DNA of 31,659 bases from a virus: positions 1-31,659 of IMG/VR virus record IMGVR_UViG_3300025133_000411. One strand, 5' to 3'. This document shows positions 8,327 through 14,556 of this stretch, piece after piece (the stretch's first letter is position 1; each line of letters begins with the position of its first letter). The notes under the pieces were generated by a model that saw only the letters and a program-made list of their open reading frames with translations, was not told the origin of the DNA and did no database searches. A program made the position numbers and the translations under genes.

Positions 8327-8980
8327 ATGGCATATCTGAATGCAAATATACCTGTGACGTATGCACAGATCAGGAGAGAATATCTCTATGATCTTAAAGA
8401 TCATCATGGCGAAGTTGAAGATTGTATTATCTTCGGGCTGGCTTCGATTACTGGTCGTCCGATTCTGTTCCACGCAATTATGGAAAATGGTGCAGTCTTC
8501 TACCGTCTACCAATCTCTGCGTTCATACAAAGAGAGTTTGAAGCAAAAGAAGTTCCTAGATCGAGACTGGATGAGCTTCAGCTATGGAACTGTTTTAGTT
8601 ATTATCCTGCTGTTACTTCTTATGACATTTTAGATGGCCAAGCAGGGAAATACTTTGGAAAAGATAAACAATTACATCCAGGGAAATATTTATTTACTGT
8701 TGACTGGGCGCACCCAGAGAGTAATATAGTAGACACTGATCATTCAGAAATACCGCACGAACATAAGTGCGCTCACATATTGGCGTTAGATGATGGCAAT
8801 TATGCAGCACAACCAAACAATCGAATATTGTGGGATATCCCTTCATTTACAGTTAAGGATGAAATTCCAGATTGGAAAGTGCAAACGAGTGATTGGAATG
8901 TAGAAGATAGTAGTAAGTGGAGAACAGAAAATACTGATAACTTCTTTTACGAGATTGAGGAGAAAAAAAATGAAGTGTGA
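8327..8980 (+). CDS. Conserved marine-phage hypothetical protein
   Basis: This 217-residue soluble acidic protein has no membrane segment. Segments such as DLKDHHGEVEDC, LDELQLWNCFSYYP, GKYLFTVDWAHPE and EHKCAHILALDDGNYAAQPNNR are strongly reminiscent of a highly conserved protein I recall from uncultured marine phages. A cluster of His, Asp and Cys residues (HSEIPHEHKCAH) could bind metal. The ATG at 8327 has a weak ribosome site and may be translated by coupling to the peptide gene 7 bases upstream. Function is unknown. Its location between polA and the small membrane proteins suggests early or middle expression. Confidence 0.85.
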   Translation: MAYLNANIPVTYAQIRREYLYDLKDHHGEVEDCIIFGLASITGRPILFHAIMENGAVFYRLPISAFIQREFEAKEVPRSRLDELQLWNCFSYYPAVTSYDILDGQAGKYFGKDKQLHPGKYLFTVDWAHPESNIVDTDHSEIPHEHKCAHILALDDGNYAAQPNNRILWDIPSFTVKDEIPDWKVQTSDWNVEDSSKWRTENTDNFFYEIEEKKNEV

Positions 8981-9170
8981 AAATTGTGGAATGGGCTTTG
9001 TGGTAGCAGAATATAATGTGGGAAGAGAATGCCCGCATTGCGGACATATTCATGAAGCACTAATTCTTAAGGAGGAGAATAGTATGATTAAAAAAATTTG
9101 GAAATTCATATGTTGGCCTTTTGTAGCAGTTTTAGATTGGTTAAAAAGCTGTTTGCCTAAAGGAAAATAA
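8970..9170 (+). CDS. Small zinc-finger protein with amphipathic C-terminus
   Basis: This 66-residue protein starts with a four-cysteine zinc ribbon (C3-x2-C6 and C21-x2-C24) and ends with an aromatic/basic amphipathic helix (KKIWKFICWPFVAVLDWL) that could lie on a membrane. I chose ATG 8970 because GAGGAG precedes it; an in-frame ATG at 8955 lies inside the preceding gene. A second in-frame ATG at 9084 has its own very strong GGAGGA and may give a separate 28-residue product. The gene overlaps its upstream neighbour by 11 bases and its downstream neighbour by one. Function unknown. Confidence 0.7.
   Translation: MKCENCGMGFVVAEYNVGRECPHCGHIHEALILKEENSMIKKIWKFICWPFVAVLDWLKSCLPKGK
9084..9170 (+). 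CDS. Possible nested 28-residue amphipathic peptide (internal start)
   Basis: Within the previous gene, GGAGGA (9071-9076) sits 7 bases before an in-frame ATG at 9084. Translation from it would give 28 residues beginning MIKKIWKF, almost entirely a cationic, Trp/Phe-rich amphipathic segment. This is the type of peptide that could perturb a membrane. The strength of this internal ribosome site is greater than that of the upstream start, which is why I list it, but only protein data can show which start is used. Confidence 0.4.
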   Translation: MIKKIWKFICWPFVAVLDWLKSCLPKGK

Positions 9171-9421
9171 TGTTAGAAAAAGTAATGACGATGTTGGTGG
9201 GTATCTTACTTGCATTAGCAGGTTGGAATCTATCTCGTACCTTCGAACTGTCTACAACTCAAGCAGTACTTGAAAATCAAATTGATCAATTAGAATTTAG
9301 AGTACAGATGTTAGATGAGAAGATGGATAAGATGATGGACTCCGATGAAGAAATCATGGACCAACATAAAAAACTATTCGAGAAACTTGAATCAGGAAAC
9401 ACGGGGTATAGTTATAACTAA
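9170..9421 (+). CDS. Membrane-anchored coiled-coil protein (spanin- or holin-like shape)
   Basis: This 83-residue protein has one N-terminal hydrophobic helix (about residues 6-22, MLVGILLALAGW) followed by a Met/Glu/Asp/Lys-rich coiled coil (about 30-72). The topology is like an inner-membrane anchor with a periplasmic or cytoplasmic rod, the general form of i-spanins, but no lipoprotein partner is recognisable. It starts on the last base of the preceding gene and its stop overlaps the next ATG, so it belongs to a compact cassette upstream of the endolysin. A lysis role is inferred from topology and position. Confidence 0.7.
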   Translation: MLEKVMTMLVGILLALAGWNLSRTFELSTTQAVLENQIDQLEFRVQMLDEKMDKMMDSDEEIMDQHKKLFEKLESGNTGYSYN

Positions 9422-9837
9422 TGGCACTTAAAATTTCAGAAGAAGCAGCAGTACAAATGCCGATGAAGACGGTAGCCTCGTTGATCGCCCTCGTCGCGAT
9501 CGGAACCTGGGCTTACTTCGGTGTTATTGAAACCCAAAATAAACTTTCCACACAAGTAGAGTTAATGCAAAAAGATTTAATTGAGAATACAGATTTTAGA
9601 ATCAAATGGCCACGTGGACAACTAGGTTCATTGCCCGCGGATTCTGAGCAATTTATGATGATCGAGGATTTGTATAAGTCCACGGATAAGTTAAATGCAC
9701 ATATCGAGAATATGGCTTTAAATAAAGTAAACATAGAATTTTTAAGAAAACAAATGGATAAAGTTTTAGAAGATATAGAAAAATTAAAAGATGCGAATAG
9801 AGATATGCATTATAAAACTAATGGAGGTACACATTGA
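9421..9837 (+). CDS. Conserved marine-phage membrane/coiled-coil protein
   Basis: The 138-residue product begins with a short polar head, then one transmembrane helix (about residues 16-36, TVASLIALVAIGTWAYFGVI), then an extramembrane helical domain containing FRIKWPRGQLGSLPADSEQFMMIE. That signature I recall from many uncultured marine phages. The C-terminal third is coiled coil. It pairs with the preceding membrane coiled-coil protein, start and stop overlapping by one base, and lies two genes before the endolysin. Its exact role is not established; a part in the lysis machinery or a membrane complex is plausible. Confidence 0.8.
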   Translation: MALKISEEAAVQMPMKTVASLIALVAIGTWAYFGVIETQNKLSTQVELMQKDLIENTDFRIKWPRGQLGSLPADSEQFMMIEDLYKSTDKLNAHIENMALNKVNIEFLRKQMDKVLEDIEKLKDANRDMHYKTNGGTH

Positions 9838-10046
9838 TCGAGACAGTAGTCGCCCTTCTTATGTTCATAGGGGCAGAAATTAAGGAACACAGAATACAGC
9901 CAGATGGAATGGCCCAATGCTTACGCGGGAAAAGACACGCAGAGAGACAATACACTCCAAATGTAACTTACAAATGCATTAAGAGTAAGGCTGAGACCGA
10001 GATATACATGGGTGAAAAGTCTATTAAAAAATTAATCCTTGAATAA
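9834..10046 (+). CDS. Small conserved phage protein, TTG start
   Basis: This 70-residue protein has a short hydrophobic N-terminus (ETVVALLMFIGAEI) resembling a signal anchor, two cysteines and a Lys/Glu-rich body with repeated strands. I use the TTG at 9834 because GGAGGT lies 6 bases upstream and the hydrophobic N-terminus would be lost with any later ATG. It overlaps the previous stop by four bases. Proteins of this shape occur beside the endolysin in marine phages as I recall them. A small periplasmic or membrane-associated lysis accessory is possible; no enzymatic motif is visible. Confidence 0.75.
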   Translation: MIETVVALLMFIGAEIKEHRIQPDGMAQCLRGKRHAERQYTPNVTYKCIKSKAETEIYMGEKSIKKLILE

Positions 10047-10213
10047 TGAACAAGAAAGCTTATGCTTTTTTCCTAAAGAAAAATAGACCCAGAACTAAAC
10101 AAAATCCCATCGCACTTGAACTAAATGATCCTAAATATAAAATGCGTGTAATTAAAAATAAAAAGAAGTATAATAGGAAGGGTAATAAAAATGAAATTAA
10201 GCAAGAACTTTAG
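10046..10213 (+). CDS. Small basic protein (55 residues)
   Basis: Starting on the last base of the preceding stop (TAATG), this ORF encodes 55 residues with about one third Lys/Arg and the motif DPKYKMRVIKNKKKYNRKG. That motif resembles a small basic protein recurrent in marine phage genomes. It overlaps the endolysin start by 23 bases in another frame. The strong positive charge suggests nucleic acid binding. No folded domain is recognisable and function is unknown. Confidence 0.65.
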   Translation: MNKKAYAFFLKKNRPRTKQNPIALELNDPKYKMRVIKNKKKYNRKGNKNEIKQEL

Positions 10214-10685
10214 TTTAGCAGAACTTACTAAGTCTCAGACAGCAGAACGTATGGGCCTTAACAATAGTCCTAACGAAGATCAAACAGAAAATCTCCGCTT
10301 ACTTTGTGAACGTGTCCTTCAACCGGTGCGTGATCACTTCGATGATGTAGTAACTATCTCGTCGGGATTCCGCGATCCCATTCTGTCGCAAAAAATAGGT
10401 AGCTCAAGCAAATCGCAACACTGTAAGGGGCAGGCGGCGGATTTTGAAATCTTTGGTGAAGAAAATAATAAGGTTAGTGATTGGATCAAAGAGAACCTAA
10501 TGTTTGATCAATTGATTCTCGAGTATTACAAACCAGGTGAACCAAACTCGGGGTGGATTCACTGTAGTTATAATCCAGAAATTAATTTAAATAGAAAAGA
10601 ATACTTAATAGCTTTTAAAAATGATTCAGGTAAAACAGAATATAAACCTATACTTGGGCTCAGTACAGATCGTTATGTCAAATAA
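10191..10685 (+). CDS. Peptidase M15A-type endolysin
   Basis: This 164-residue protein is a zinc D-Ala-D-Ala carboxypeptidase/endopeptidase of the M15A type and should cut peptidoglycan peptide cross-links at lysis. Zinc ligands are visible as H77 and D84 in SQHCKGQAADFEI and H124 in GWIHCSY, with SSGFRDP (58-63) the usual strand before the first ligand. There is no signal peptide, so release would need a holin. The best holin candidate is the far-off gene at 30373, or one of the small membrane proteins just upstream. It overlaps its neighbours by 23 and 11 bases. Confidence 0.9.
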   Translation: MKLSKNFSLAELTKSQTAERMGLNNSPNEDQTENLRLLCERVLQPVRDHFDDVVTISSGFRDPILSQKIGSSSKSQHCKGQAADFEIFGEENNKVSDWIKENLMFDQLILEYYKPGEPNSGWIHCSYNPEINLNRKEYLIAFKNDSGKTEYKPILGLSTDRYVK

Positions 10686-10905
10686 GAAAGAGATATTTGA
10701 TAGATTTAGTTTTTCTAAAATAGATACTGTCCATGGGGTGTGTGAAAATTGTAAAGCTCATACGATATTGGTTGCAATTGTTTCTGAATTCTATAGATGT
10801 ACTAATTGTGGTTATGACACTAAACAACATGTTAATGGAAGTATCAGGTACCTGCAAATATCTGAAGAACAAAAAGAATGGCTAAAAAAGCACAGTTCGG
10901 TGTAA
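10675..10905 (+). CDS. Small zinc-ribbon protein
   Basis: The 76-residue product has a four-cysteine zinc ribbon, VCENCKAHTILV and YRCTNCGYDT, followed by a short basic helical tail. I place the start at ATG 10675, overlapping the endolysin stop by 11 bases; an in-frame start 54 bases earlier lies deep within the endolysin. The spacing between CxxC pairs and the words AIVSEFYRC match a protein I recall from marine phages. Such ribbons often bind nucleic acid or partner with polymerase, but the function here is unknown. Confidence 0.8.
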   Translation: MSNKKEIFDRFSFSKIDTVHGVCENCKAHTILVAIVSEFYRCTNCGYDTKQHVNGSIRYLQISEEQKEWLKKHSSV

Positions 10906-11003
10906 ACTTATATCACAAACAAACGCCTAGGAAACGTCCTGGCAGGCACACCAAGAGTCTAAATAAAAATAGGAAAAGACAATTAAAACACGGAGGAAGA
11001 TGA
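10878..11003 (+). CDS. Very basic 41-residue protein
   Basis: This gene encodes 41 residues of which nearly half are Lys, Arg or His, with the core KQTPRKRPGRHTKSLNKNRK. The same core is familiar from small ORFs in marine phages. It overlaps the zinc ribbon gene by 28 bases and the next start by four, arguing for coupled translation. The likely property is nucleic-acid binding through an unfolded basic chain; no further role can be read. Confidence 0.7.
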   Translation: MAKKAQFGVNLYHKQTPRKRPGRHTKSLNKNRKRQLKHGGR

Positions 11004-11224
11004 AATTTTTTAAAAACATTATTTGTAAAATTTTTGGCATAAATCAATGTAAATGCCCACCTGAGACAAAAGCAGTTCCCAATTCCTGGGGAATTACTGC
11101 TCCAGTGAAAAACAAAGGTTATTGGGACAACATTGGTCACTGTAAAAAACACAGTAGCTATAAAGTTAGTTGTTTAGACTGTAACAGGGCTATGAAAAAT
11201 AAAAGATGGAGTAAGAAAAAATAG
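11000..11224 (+). CDS. Small Cys-containing hypothetical protein
   Basis: Seventy-four residues with an amphipathic N-terminus (MKFFKNIICKIFGI), a CKC motif, and later HCKKH and CLDC motifs that could form one zinc site (C17/C19 with C58/C61-type spacing). GGAGG sits 4 bases before the ATG. The gene overlaps its upstream neighbour by four bases and is last of this unit; a 72-base gap with promoter-like sequence follows. Function unknown; a zinc-stabilised membrane-proximal or RNA-binding protein is possible. Confidence 0.65.
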   Translation: MKFFKNIICKIFGINQCKCPPETKAVPNSWGITAPVKNKGYWDNIGHCKKHSSYKVSCLDCNRAMKNKRWSKKK

Positions 11225-11240
11225 CCTCTGGACTATAATC

Positions 11241-11268
11241 TTGCAATAAGAACAAAATAATGTAAAAT
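11241..11268 (+). promoter_or_regulatory. Probable promoter of the oxygenase trio
   Basis: TTGCAA (11241-11246), a 16-bp spacer and TAAAAT (11263-11268) lie 28 bases before the start of the first oxygenase gene at 11297. The gap is one of the few non-overlapping junctions in this part of the window. The match to consensus is moderate, so this is a likely but not certain promoter. Confidence 0.45.
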
Positions 11269-11296
11269 ATTTAACAGTGATAGAAAGTAACAAAGC

Positions 11297-11785
11297 ATGA
11301 ACAATAAACTGGTTGTTGTAGATTCTTTTTTTACTAAAAAAGAATTTGCTATTATAAACGCAAACTTGGATAAAATTAAATTTGTACCTCTTAGTAACCC
11401 AGTGGGGGATAAATATGGGTTTGGTCATCAGATTGAAAATAGCCAAGATAACAAATGGGTATTTAAAAAAATAAAAGATGAATTTTTTCCTAAGAAAAAG
11501 TTAAAAGTAGTAGATAGTTCTTTCAGATTAAGACACAATACTAACAAAGTATTAGTCCATTTAGATAACTTTGCCACATATAATTTTATATGTTATTTAA
11601 AAGGAAAAGAATTACTGTATAATGGCACTGGCTTTTATAATGATAAGAATCAATTAGATAGGTATGTTGGCTTTGTACACAACCGAGCTATATTTTTTAA
11701 AGGAGACTCAACATATCATGCTGATCTTCAAGCTTTAGGAGAAAGCTCACCACGATATACATTAAGTATATTTTATAAAGAATAA
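11297..11785 (+). CDS. 2OG-Fe(II) oxygenase-like protein (DUF6445-like)
   Basis: This 162-residue protein carries VHLD (H88-x-D90), then the strand-loop pattern YNFICYLKGKELLYNGTGFY, VHNRAIFFKGDSTYH with distal H141, and PRYTLSIFY with R153. These are the Fe ligands and the 2-oxoglutarate Arg of a compact double-stranded beta-helix. The pattern is close to the DUF6445 type as I know it. It probably oxidises a small molecule, protein or nucleic acid; the substrate is not evident. Its stop overlaps the next oxygenase's ATG by one base, making an operon of three related but divergent enzymes. Confidence 0.72.
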   Translation: MNNKLVVVDSFFTKKEFAIINANLDKIKFVPLSNPVGDKYGFGHQIENSQDNKWVFKKIKDEFFPKKKLKVVDSSFRLRHNTNKVLVHLDNFATYNFICYLKGKELLYNGTGFYNDKNQLDRYVGFVHNRAIFFKGDSTYHADLQALGESSPRYTLSIFYKE

Positions 11786-12330
11786 TGGAAATTACAGAAG
11801 CAATTGTTGAATTAAAAAATATAATAGATCCTTCTTTTTGTGAAAGAATAATCCCTCTAATAGATAAGAAAGCAACAAAACATCTTACAGTGAGGGGAGG
11901 TTTAGATACAAATATACGCAGGGTAAAAGGATATTCTTTAGATTTTACAACACCCACCAATTTATTCTACTGGAACTTTGTGAAACAAGAAATAAACAGA
12001 TTGTATTTCCACTACAAATATAAATTTCCTCTAATGATGAGTAATAAAATAAATCAAATTGATTTATTAAAATATAAACGCGGTGGTAACTATCAAGTAC
12101 ATACGGATCATTTTACTACATCACCAAGGGTGTTAAGTATTATCATGAATTTAAATAGTGATTACGAGGGAGGGGATTTAGTTTTTACAGATCAAAAAGA
12201 AAAAGAAATAAAGAGATGTAAGTTAGAAAAGGGATCCATGTTATTTTTTCCAAGTAATTTTTTATTTCCACATACTGTAAAACCTATAACGAAAGGAACA
12301 AGGTATAATATAGTAGCATGGCTGCAGTAG
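11785..12330 (+). CDS. 2OG-Fe(II) oxygenase, prolyl 4-hydroxylase-like
   Basis: This 181-residue enzyme is the clearest of the oxygenases. The HxD pair is H106-D108 in YQVHTDHF, followed by LSIIMNLNSDYEGGDLVF, GSMLFFPSNFLFPH with distal H163, and KGTRYNIVAWLQ with R173 for the 2-oxoglutarate carboxylate. The order and spacing match the P4Hc/PF13640 type, which hydroxylates prolyl or other side chains. It overlaps the preceding gene by one base and the following by 13. Phage targets for this family are mostly unknown; ribosomal, host or virion proteins or DNA are candidates. Confidence 0.87.
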   Translation: MEITEAIVELKNIIDPSFCERIIPLIDKKATKHLTVRGGLDTNIRRVKGYSLDFTTPTNLFYWNFVKQEINRLYFHYKYKFPLMMSNKINQIDLLKYKRGGNYQVHTDHFTTSPRVLSIIMNLNSDYEGGDLVFTDQKEKEIKRCKLEKGSMLFFPSNFLFPHTVKPITKGTRYNIVAWLQ

Positions 12331-12869
12331 ATTTTAAATTAATAAAAGGTTTTTTTTCAAAAGAAGAATTAAATATTCTTCAAAAGTATTGTTATAACAA
12401 ATTAGATATGAATAGAGATTATCAATTAGATGGGCAATCCTTTTCGCCCGCATGGTATCATGACCCTCTAATGACTGGTCTACTAGATACTAAATTATCT
12501 CTTGTGGAAAAAGAATCAAATTTAAAATTGTTTCCGACTTATGCATATTGGAGATATTATATATTTGGTGGGAAGTTAAAGAAACATAAAGATAGAGCTT
12601 CATGTGAGATATCAATTACAGCATGTATAAAAAAATATGACAAGTGGCCTATTGTAGTAGAGGACACTTCTTTTGAATTAGAAGAAGGGGATGGGGTGTT
12701 GTACGCCGGTTGTGATCAGTGGCATTGGAGACCTGGTACGTATAAAGGAGAAGGGATGGCACAAGTATTTTTACATTATGTAAATCAAGTTGGACCCAAT
12801 GCAGAGCACGCCTACGATCTGGTTCACCGAGCTAAAGACTATGGGGATCCCAAGAGGTGGAACCAATAA
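12318..12869 (+). CDS. 2OG-Fe(II) oxygenase-like protein
   Basis: The 183-residue product has H90-x-D92 in LKKHKDRASCEISI, the GDGVLYAGC strand, and QWHWRPG with distal H136 and R138. It thus has a complete metal triad in a double-stranded beta-helix arrangement. The core HkDRaScEISit...GDgvlYaGC...HWR recurs in phage and bacterial genes annotated as 2OG oxygenases. It overlaps the preceding gene by 13 bases and ends 7 bases before the end of a convergent minus-strand gene. It is the third consecutive oxygenase in this operon. Confidence 0.75.
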   Translation: MAAVDFKLIKGFFSKEELNILQKYCYNKLDMNRDYQLDGQSFSPAWYHDPLMTGLLDTKLSLVEKESNLKLFPTYAYWRYYIFGGKLKKHKDRASCEISITACIKKYDKWPIVVEDTSFELEEGDGVLYAGCDQWHWRPGTYKGEGMAQVFLHYVNQVGPNAEHAYDLVHRAKDYGDPKRWNQ

Positions 12870-12876
12870 AGGATTG

Positions 12877-13116
12877 TTAACTAAAGGTTTTAGGGGTGGT
12901 GATCTTCGGCCCCGGAATACATAGAAATTTAGTAGTCAGCTTTAATTTATTCACATCTTCCCTACCAAAATCCCTTAATAATCGTGCCGATTGGCTATAT
13001 CCATATACCAGGCAGTCAAAAGGCTCAGTAAAATACACCCTTTCCGTTTTAATTTGTTTGCAATTAAGGGTTGCAGTGGCCGTACATAGCCACATCAAAA
13101 TAATAATTTTTTCCAT
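12877..13116 (-). CDS. Secreted or periplasmic small Cys protein on the opposite strand
   Basis: This minus-strand gene encodes 79 residues: an N-terminal hydrophobic signal-like segment (MEKIIILMWLCTATATL) and a mature part with cysteines near positions 19, 34 and 66 and the segment FDCLVYGYSQSARLL. Its pattern (signal peptide, CLVYGY, charged helix, late Cys) matches small proteins I recall from marine phages, which supports it over chance. It is the only minus-strand gene in the first 16 kb and sits tail-to-tail with the oxygenase trio. No strong ribosome site is visible. Possibly a periplasmic superinfection or lysis-control protein; function unknown. Confidence 0.7.
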   Translation of the reverse strand: MEKIIILMWLCTATATLNCKQIKTERVYFTEPFDCLVYGYSQSARLLRDFGREDVNKLKLTTKFLCIPGPKITTPKTFS

Positions 13117-13144
13117 TGACAGCTCTTGTAAAAAGATATAAATA
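13116..13144 (+). promoter_or_regulatory. Promoter of the RHH regulator gene
   Basis: A perfect -35 TTGACA (13116-13121) is followed by TAAATA (13139-13144, 17-bp spacer) or TATAAA (13137-13142, 15-bp spacer). It points at the RHH gene at 13182 and starts on the first coding base of the divergent minus-strand gene. The -10 runs straight into the TATCCTATA element. Confidence 0.65.
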
Positions 13145-13177
13145 TCCTATATGTTTATATATCAAATGAAAGGATAT
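13142..13177. promoter_or_regulatory. Candidate operator: inverted ATATCCT/AGGATAT
   Basis: ATATCCT (13142-13148) and its exact reverse complement AGGATAT (13171-13177) bracket the predicted transcription start and the ribosome site of the RHH gene. The left arm includes the nonamer TATCCTATA (13143-13151) that recurs across the -10 regions of other promoters in this window. It could be an autoregulatory site for the RHH protein. Confidence 0.5.
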
Positions 13178-13181
13178 ACTA

Positions 13182-13367
13182 ATGACAGATATAAGTAAAT
13201 ACAAAAGTCTAGCAGTCGATCATCGTTGTTATGACAAAATAGATAAGTTGGCAAAGATTCTTGCACCAGGAGTCACTCTAAGTAGAGCTCAGGTTATAAG
13301 AATGTTAGTTGAAGAGAAAGCACAGAAATACAATGGCAAAATCAGATCTCTTTCCAAAAAGTCTTAA
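13182..13367 (+). CDS. Ribbon-helix-helix DNA-binding regulator (CopG/Arc-like)
   Basis: This 61-residue protein has the RHH layout: a short N-terminal strand with alternating polar residues (KYKSLAVD), helix A (YDKIDKLAKIL), a Pro/Gly turn, and helix B (LSRAQVIRMLVEEKAQKY). It would bind operator DNA as a dimer through the strand. AAAGG lies 9 bases upstream of the ATG. The promoter and inverted AGGATAT repeats before it suggest self-control, and the same element at other promoters makes it a candidate phage-wide regulator. It overlaps the next gene by 35 bases. Confidence 0.8.
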   Translation: MTDISKYKSLAVDHRCYDKIDKLAKILAPGVTLSRAQVIRMLVEEKAQKYNGKIRSLSKKS

Positions 13368-13641
13368 CCTTATAGGTGAAAGAAAAGATCCCGTAAGAAA
13401 TCTCTGGCGCAATGTTTTAATTGTTGCATTAGAAGATGCGCTTGGGAAACATTGGAAAAATAAAAACTATGGTATTGCCAAAGGACACTACGCAGAATCT
13501 GCACGAGCATGGTTCTTAGAACCTAATCGAGATTTTCTGACAGTGTGTGAATACGCTGGGTTTGATCATCGATACATTAGGATGAAAGCCCATAAATTTT
13601 TTGAAAGGAAATATGGTGAAGAAAATTTGCGACAAATGTAA
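13333..13641 (+). CDS. Conserved marine-phage hypothetical protein
   Basis: From ATG 13333 this is a 102-residue soluble, helical protein with NLWRNVLIVALEDALGK, ARAWFLEPNRDF and VCEYAGFDHRYIR, words I recall from a family common in uncultured marine phages. The last part (CEYAGFDHRYIRMKAHKFF) looks like a helix-turn-helix-type stretch and could bind DNA. An in-frame TTG at 13309 is a less likely start. The gene overlaps the RHH gene by 35 bases, so both may be expressed together; a regulatory partner role is conjecture. Confidence 0.75.
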   Translation: MAKSDLFPKSLNLIGERKDPVRNLWRNVLIVALEDALGKHWKNKNYGIAKGHYAESARAWFLEPNRDFLTVCEYAGFDHRYIRMKAHKFFERKYGEENLRQM

Positions 13642-13783
13642 AGGTAACGGGTTTCTTCGTATACCTTATGAAGAAGCAAGAGAAGAAGCATGGGTAGATT
13701 GTAAAGCATGTAACAACCAAGGAGAAATAGAAGTGGAGGGAAATGGAACATCGCGGGAGACTGGATCTGACCAAAAGAATTGA
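13613..13783 (+). CDS. Small DnaJ-type zinc-finger-like protein
   Basis: The 56-residue product contains CDKCKGNGF and CKACNNQGE, a CxxCxGxG-like pair as in the zinc region of DnaJ, with about 24 residues between. The ATG at 13613 follows AAAGGA and overlaps the upstream gene by 29 bases. Such single-module proteins are common in marine phages and likely bind zinc; whether they bind RNA, DNA or a chaperone client is unknown. Confidence 0.75.
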   Translation: MVKKICDKCKGNGFLRIPYEEAREEAWVDCKACNNQGEIEVEGNGTSRETGSDQKN

Positions 13784-13910
13784 AGCGTTAGAAGGACAAA
13801 AAAAATTCCTGCAGGAAACCTGCAGGAGAGCGGGTGAAGAAATAAAATTATTAAAAGAAACTATTACTAAATTAGAAAATTTATTAGAAGTTATCAGAGG
13901 GAGAAGATGA
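13743..13910 (+). CDS. Small coiled-coil protein
   Basis: This 55-residue product is almost fully helical with heptads of Leu/Ile (TKRIEALEGQKKFL and IKLLKETITKLENLLEVI). It should form a dimeric or trimeric coiled coil. GTGGAGGG is the ribosome site. It overlaps its neighbours by 41 and 4 bases. An exact palindrome CCTGCAGG occurs twice within 20 bases of its coding region (near 13810 and 13820). Function is unknown; an assembly or scaffold role would fit its shape. Confidence 0.7.
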   Translation: MEHRGRLDLTKRIEALEGQKKFLQETCRRAGEEIKLLKETITKLENLLEVIRGRR

Positions 13911-14053
13911 AAAAAAGAATTATAAGTGCGTTAGTAGGCGTCCAAGTTCAGCAGTATTGCGTTCCACTGTACGTCAGCGATGATGGGCAACCTAGCGACA
14001 AAAGCGCCGCCAGCTACGTGAGTACATGCATGGAAAGCGTAGGGGCCGAATGA
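13907..14053 (+). CDS. Small hypothetical protein (48 residues)
   Basis: Starting in the ATGA overlap with the previous gene and ending in an ATGA overlap with the next, this 48-residue ORF has a short basic and hydrophobic N-terminus (KKRIISALVGVQVQ) and a Ser/Asp-rich tail with two Cys. The perfect overlaps at both ends and the GAGGGAG upstream support translation. I do not recognise a family. The base composition is visibly more GC-rich (GCGCCGCC near 14002) than its surroundings. Confidence 0.5.
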   Translation: MKKRIISALVGVQVQQYCVPLYVSDDGQPSDKSAASYVSTCMESVGAE

Positions 14054-14556
14054 GAAAAAATAGAAAAGTAATCGAACTCAATGGAGACAAAAGTCCTGTT
14101 ATATACATAAGATTGTGTAAAGATAAAATTATATATATTGGAGAAACTTCCGACTCTAGAAAAGGTCGCCACGTTAGAGAAGACAATAGTTGGGAGATTG
14201 ATAAAGTTATTCCATTAAAAGCATGTAAAAATAAGGAAAGGAGAATGTATTGGGAAGCTTATCTCATCTGTAAATTTAAACCTCTTGCAATGAATCTAGG
14301 GAAATACAACATATATCTTCTTAAAAGAAATAATAAAAAACCTAACAATGAATTAAAACAAGAGATAATAAAATTTAAAAATCAATGGACAGAAAATGCC
14401 GTAGAAAATCTAGAGAAGATGAGAGATATAAATAATAAACACAGAAGTTTATACTGGAAGCACCAAGCAATCTATGCTTTAGAGCACATGCATGAGTCTA
14501 TGAAAATGTATAGACATTTTAAAGAAGATAATGAAAGACAGGTTCAGGGAAAATGA
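14050..14556 (+). CDS. GIY-YIG endonuclease-like protein
   Basis: The 168-residue protein has the GIY-YIG fold signature: VIYI (17-20) then IIYIGET (27-33), the catalytic Arg in GRH (R40), and the metal-binding Glu in MYWEAYL (E69). The C-terminal half is helical and Lys/Asn-rich and may recognise DNA. I choose ATG 14050, which overlaps the previous stop by four bases, over the ATG at 14026. It may be a free-standing homing endonuclease or a host-DNA nicking enzyme; it lies 0.6 kb before a LAGLIDADG gene, which favours homing. Confidence 0.75.
   Translation: MRKNRKVIELNGDKSPVIYIRLCKDKIIYIGETSDSRKGRHVREDNSWEIDKVIPLKACKNKERRMYWEAYLICKFKPLAMNLGKYNIYLLKRNNKKPNNELKQEIIKFKNQWTENAVENLEKMRDINNKHRSLYWKHQAIYALEHMHESMKMYRHFKEDNERQVQGK

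Noticed and set aside
13801-13830. Repeated CCTGCAGG as regulatory site
   Set aside because: Two copies form a short hairpin inside a coiled-coil gene; most likely chance within coding sequence.
14026-14049. Longer start for the GIY-YIG protein
   Set aside because: The ATG at 14050 makes the standard four-base overlap used throughout this operon.
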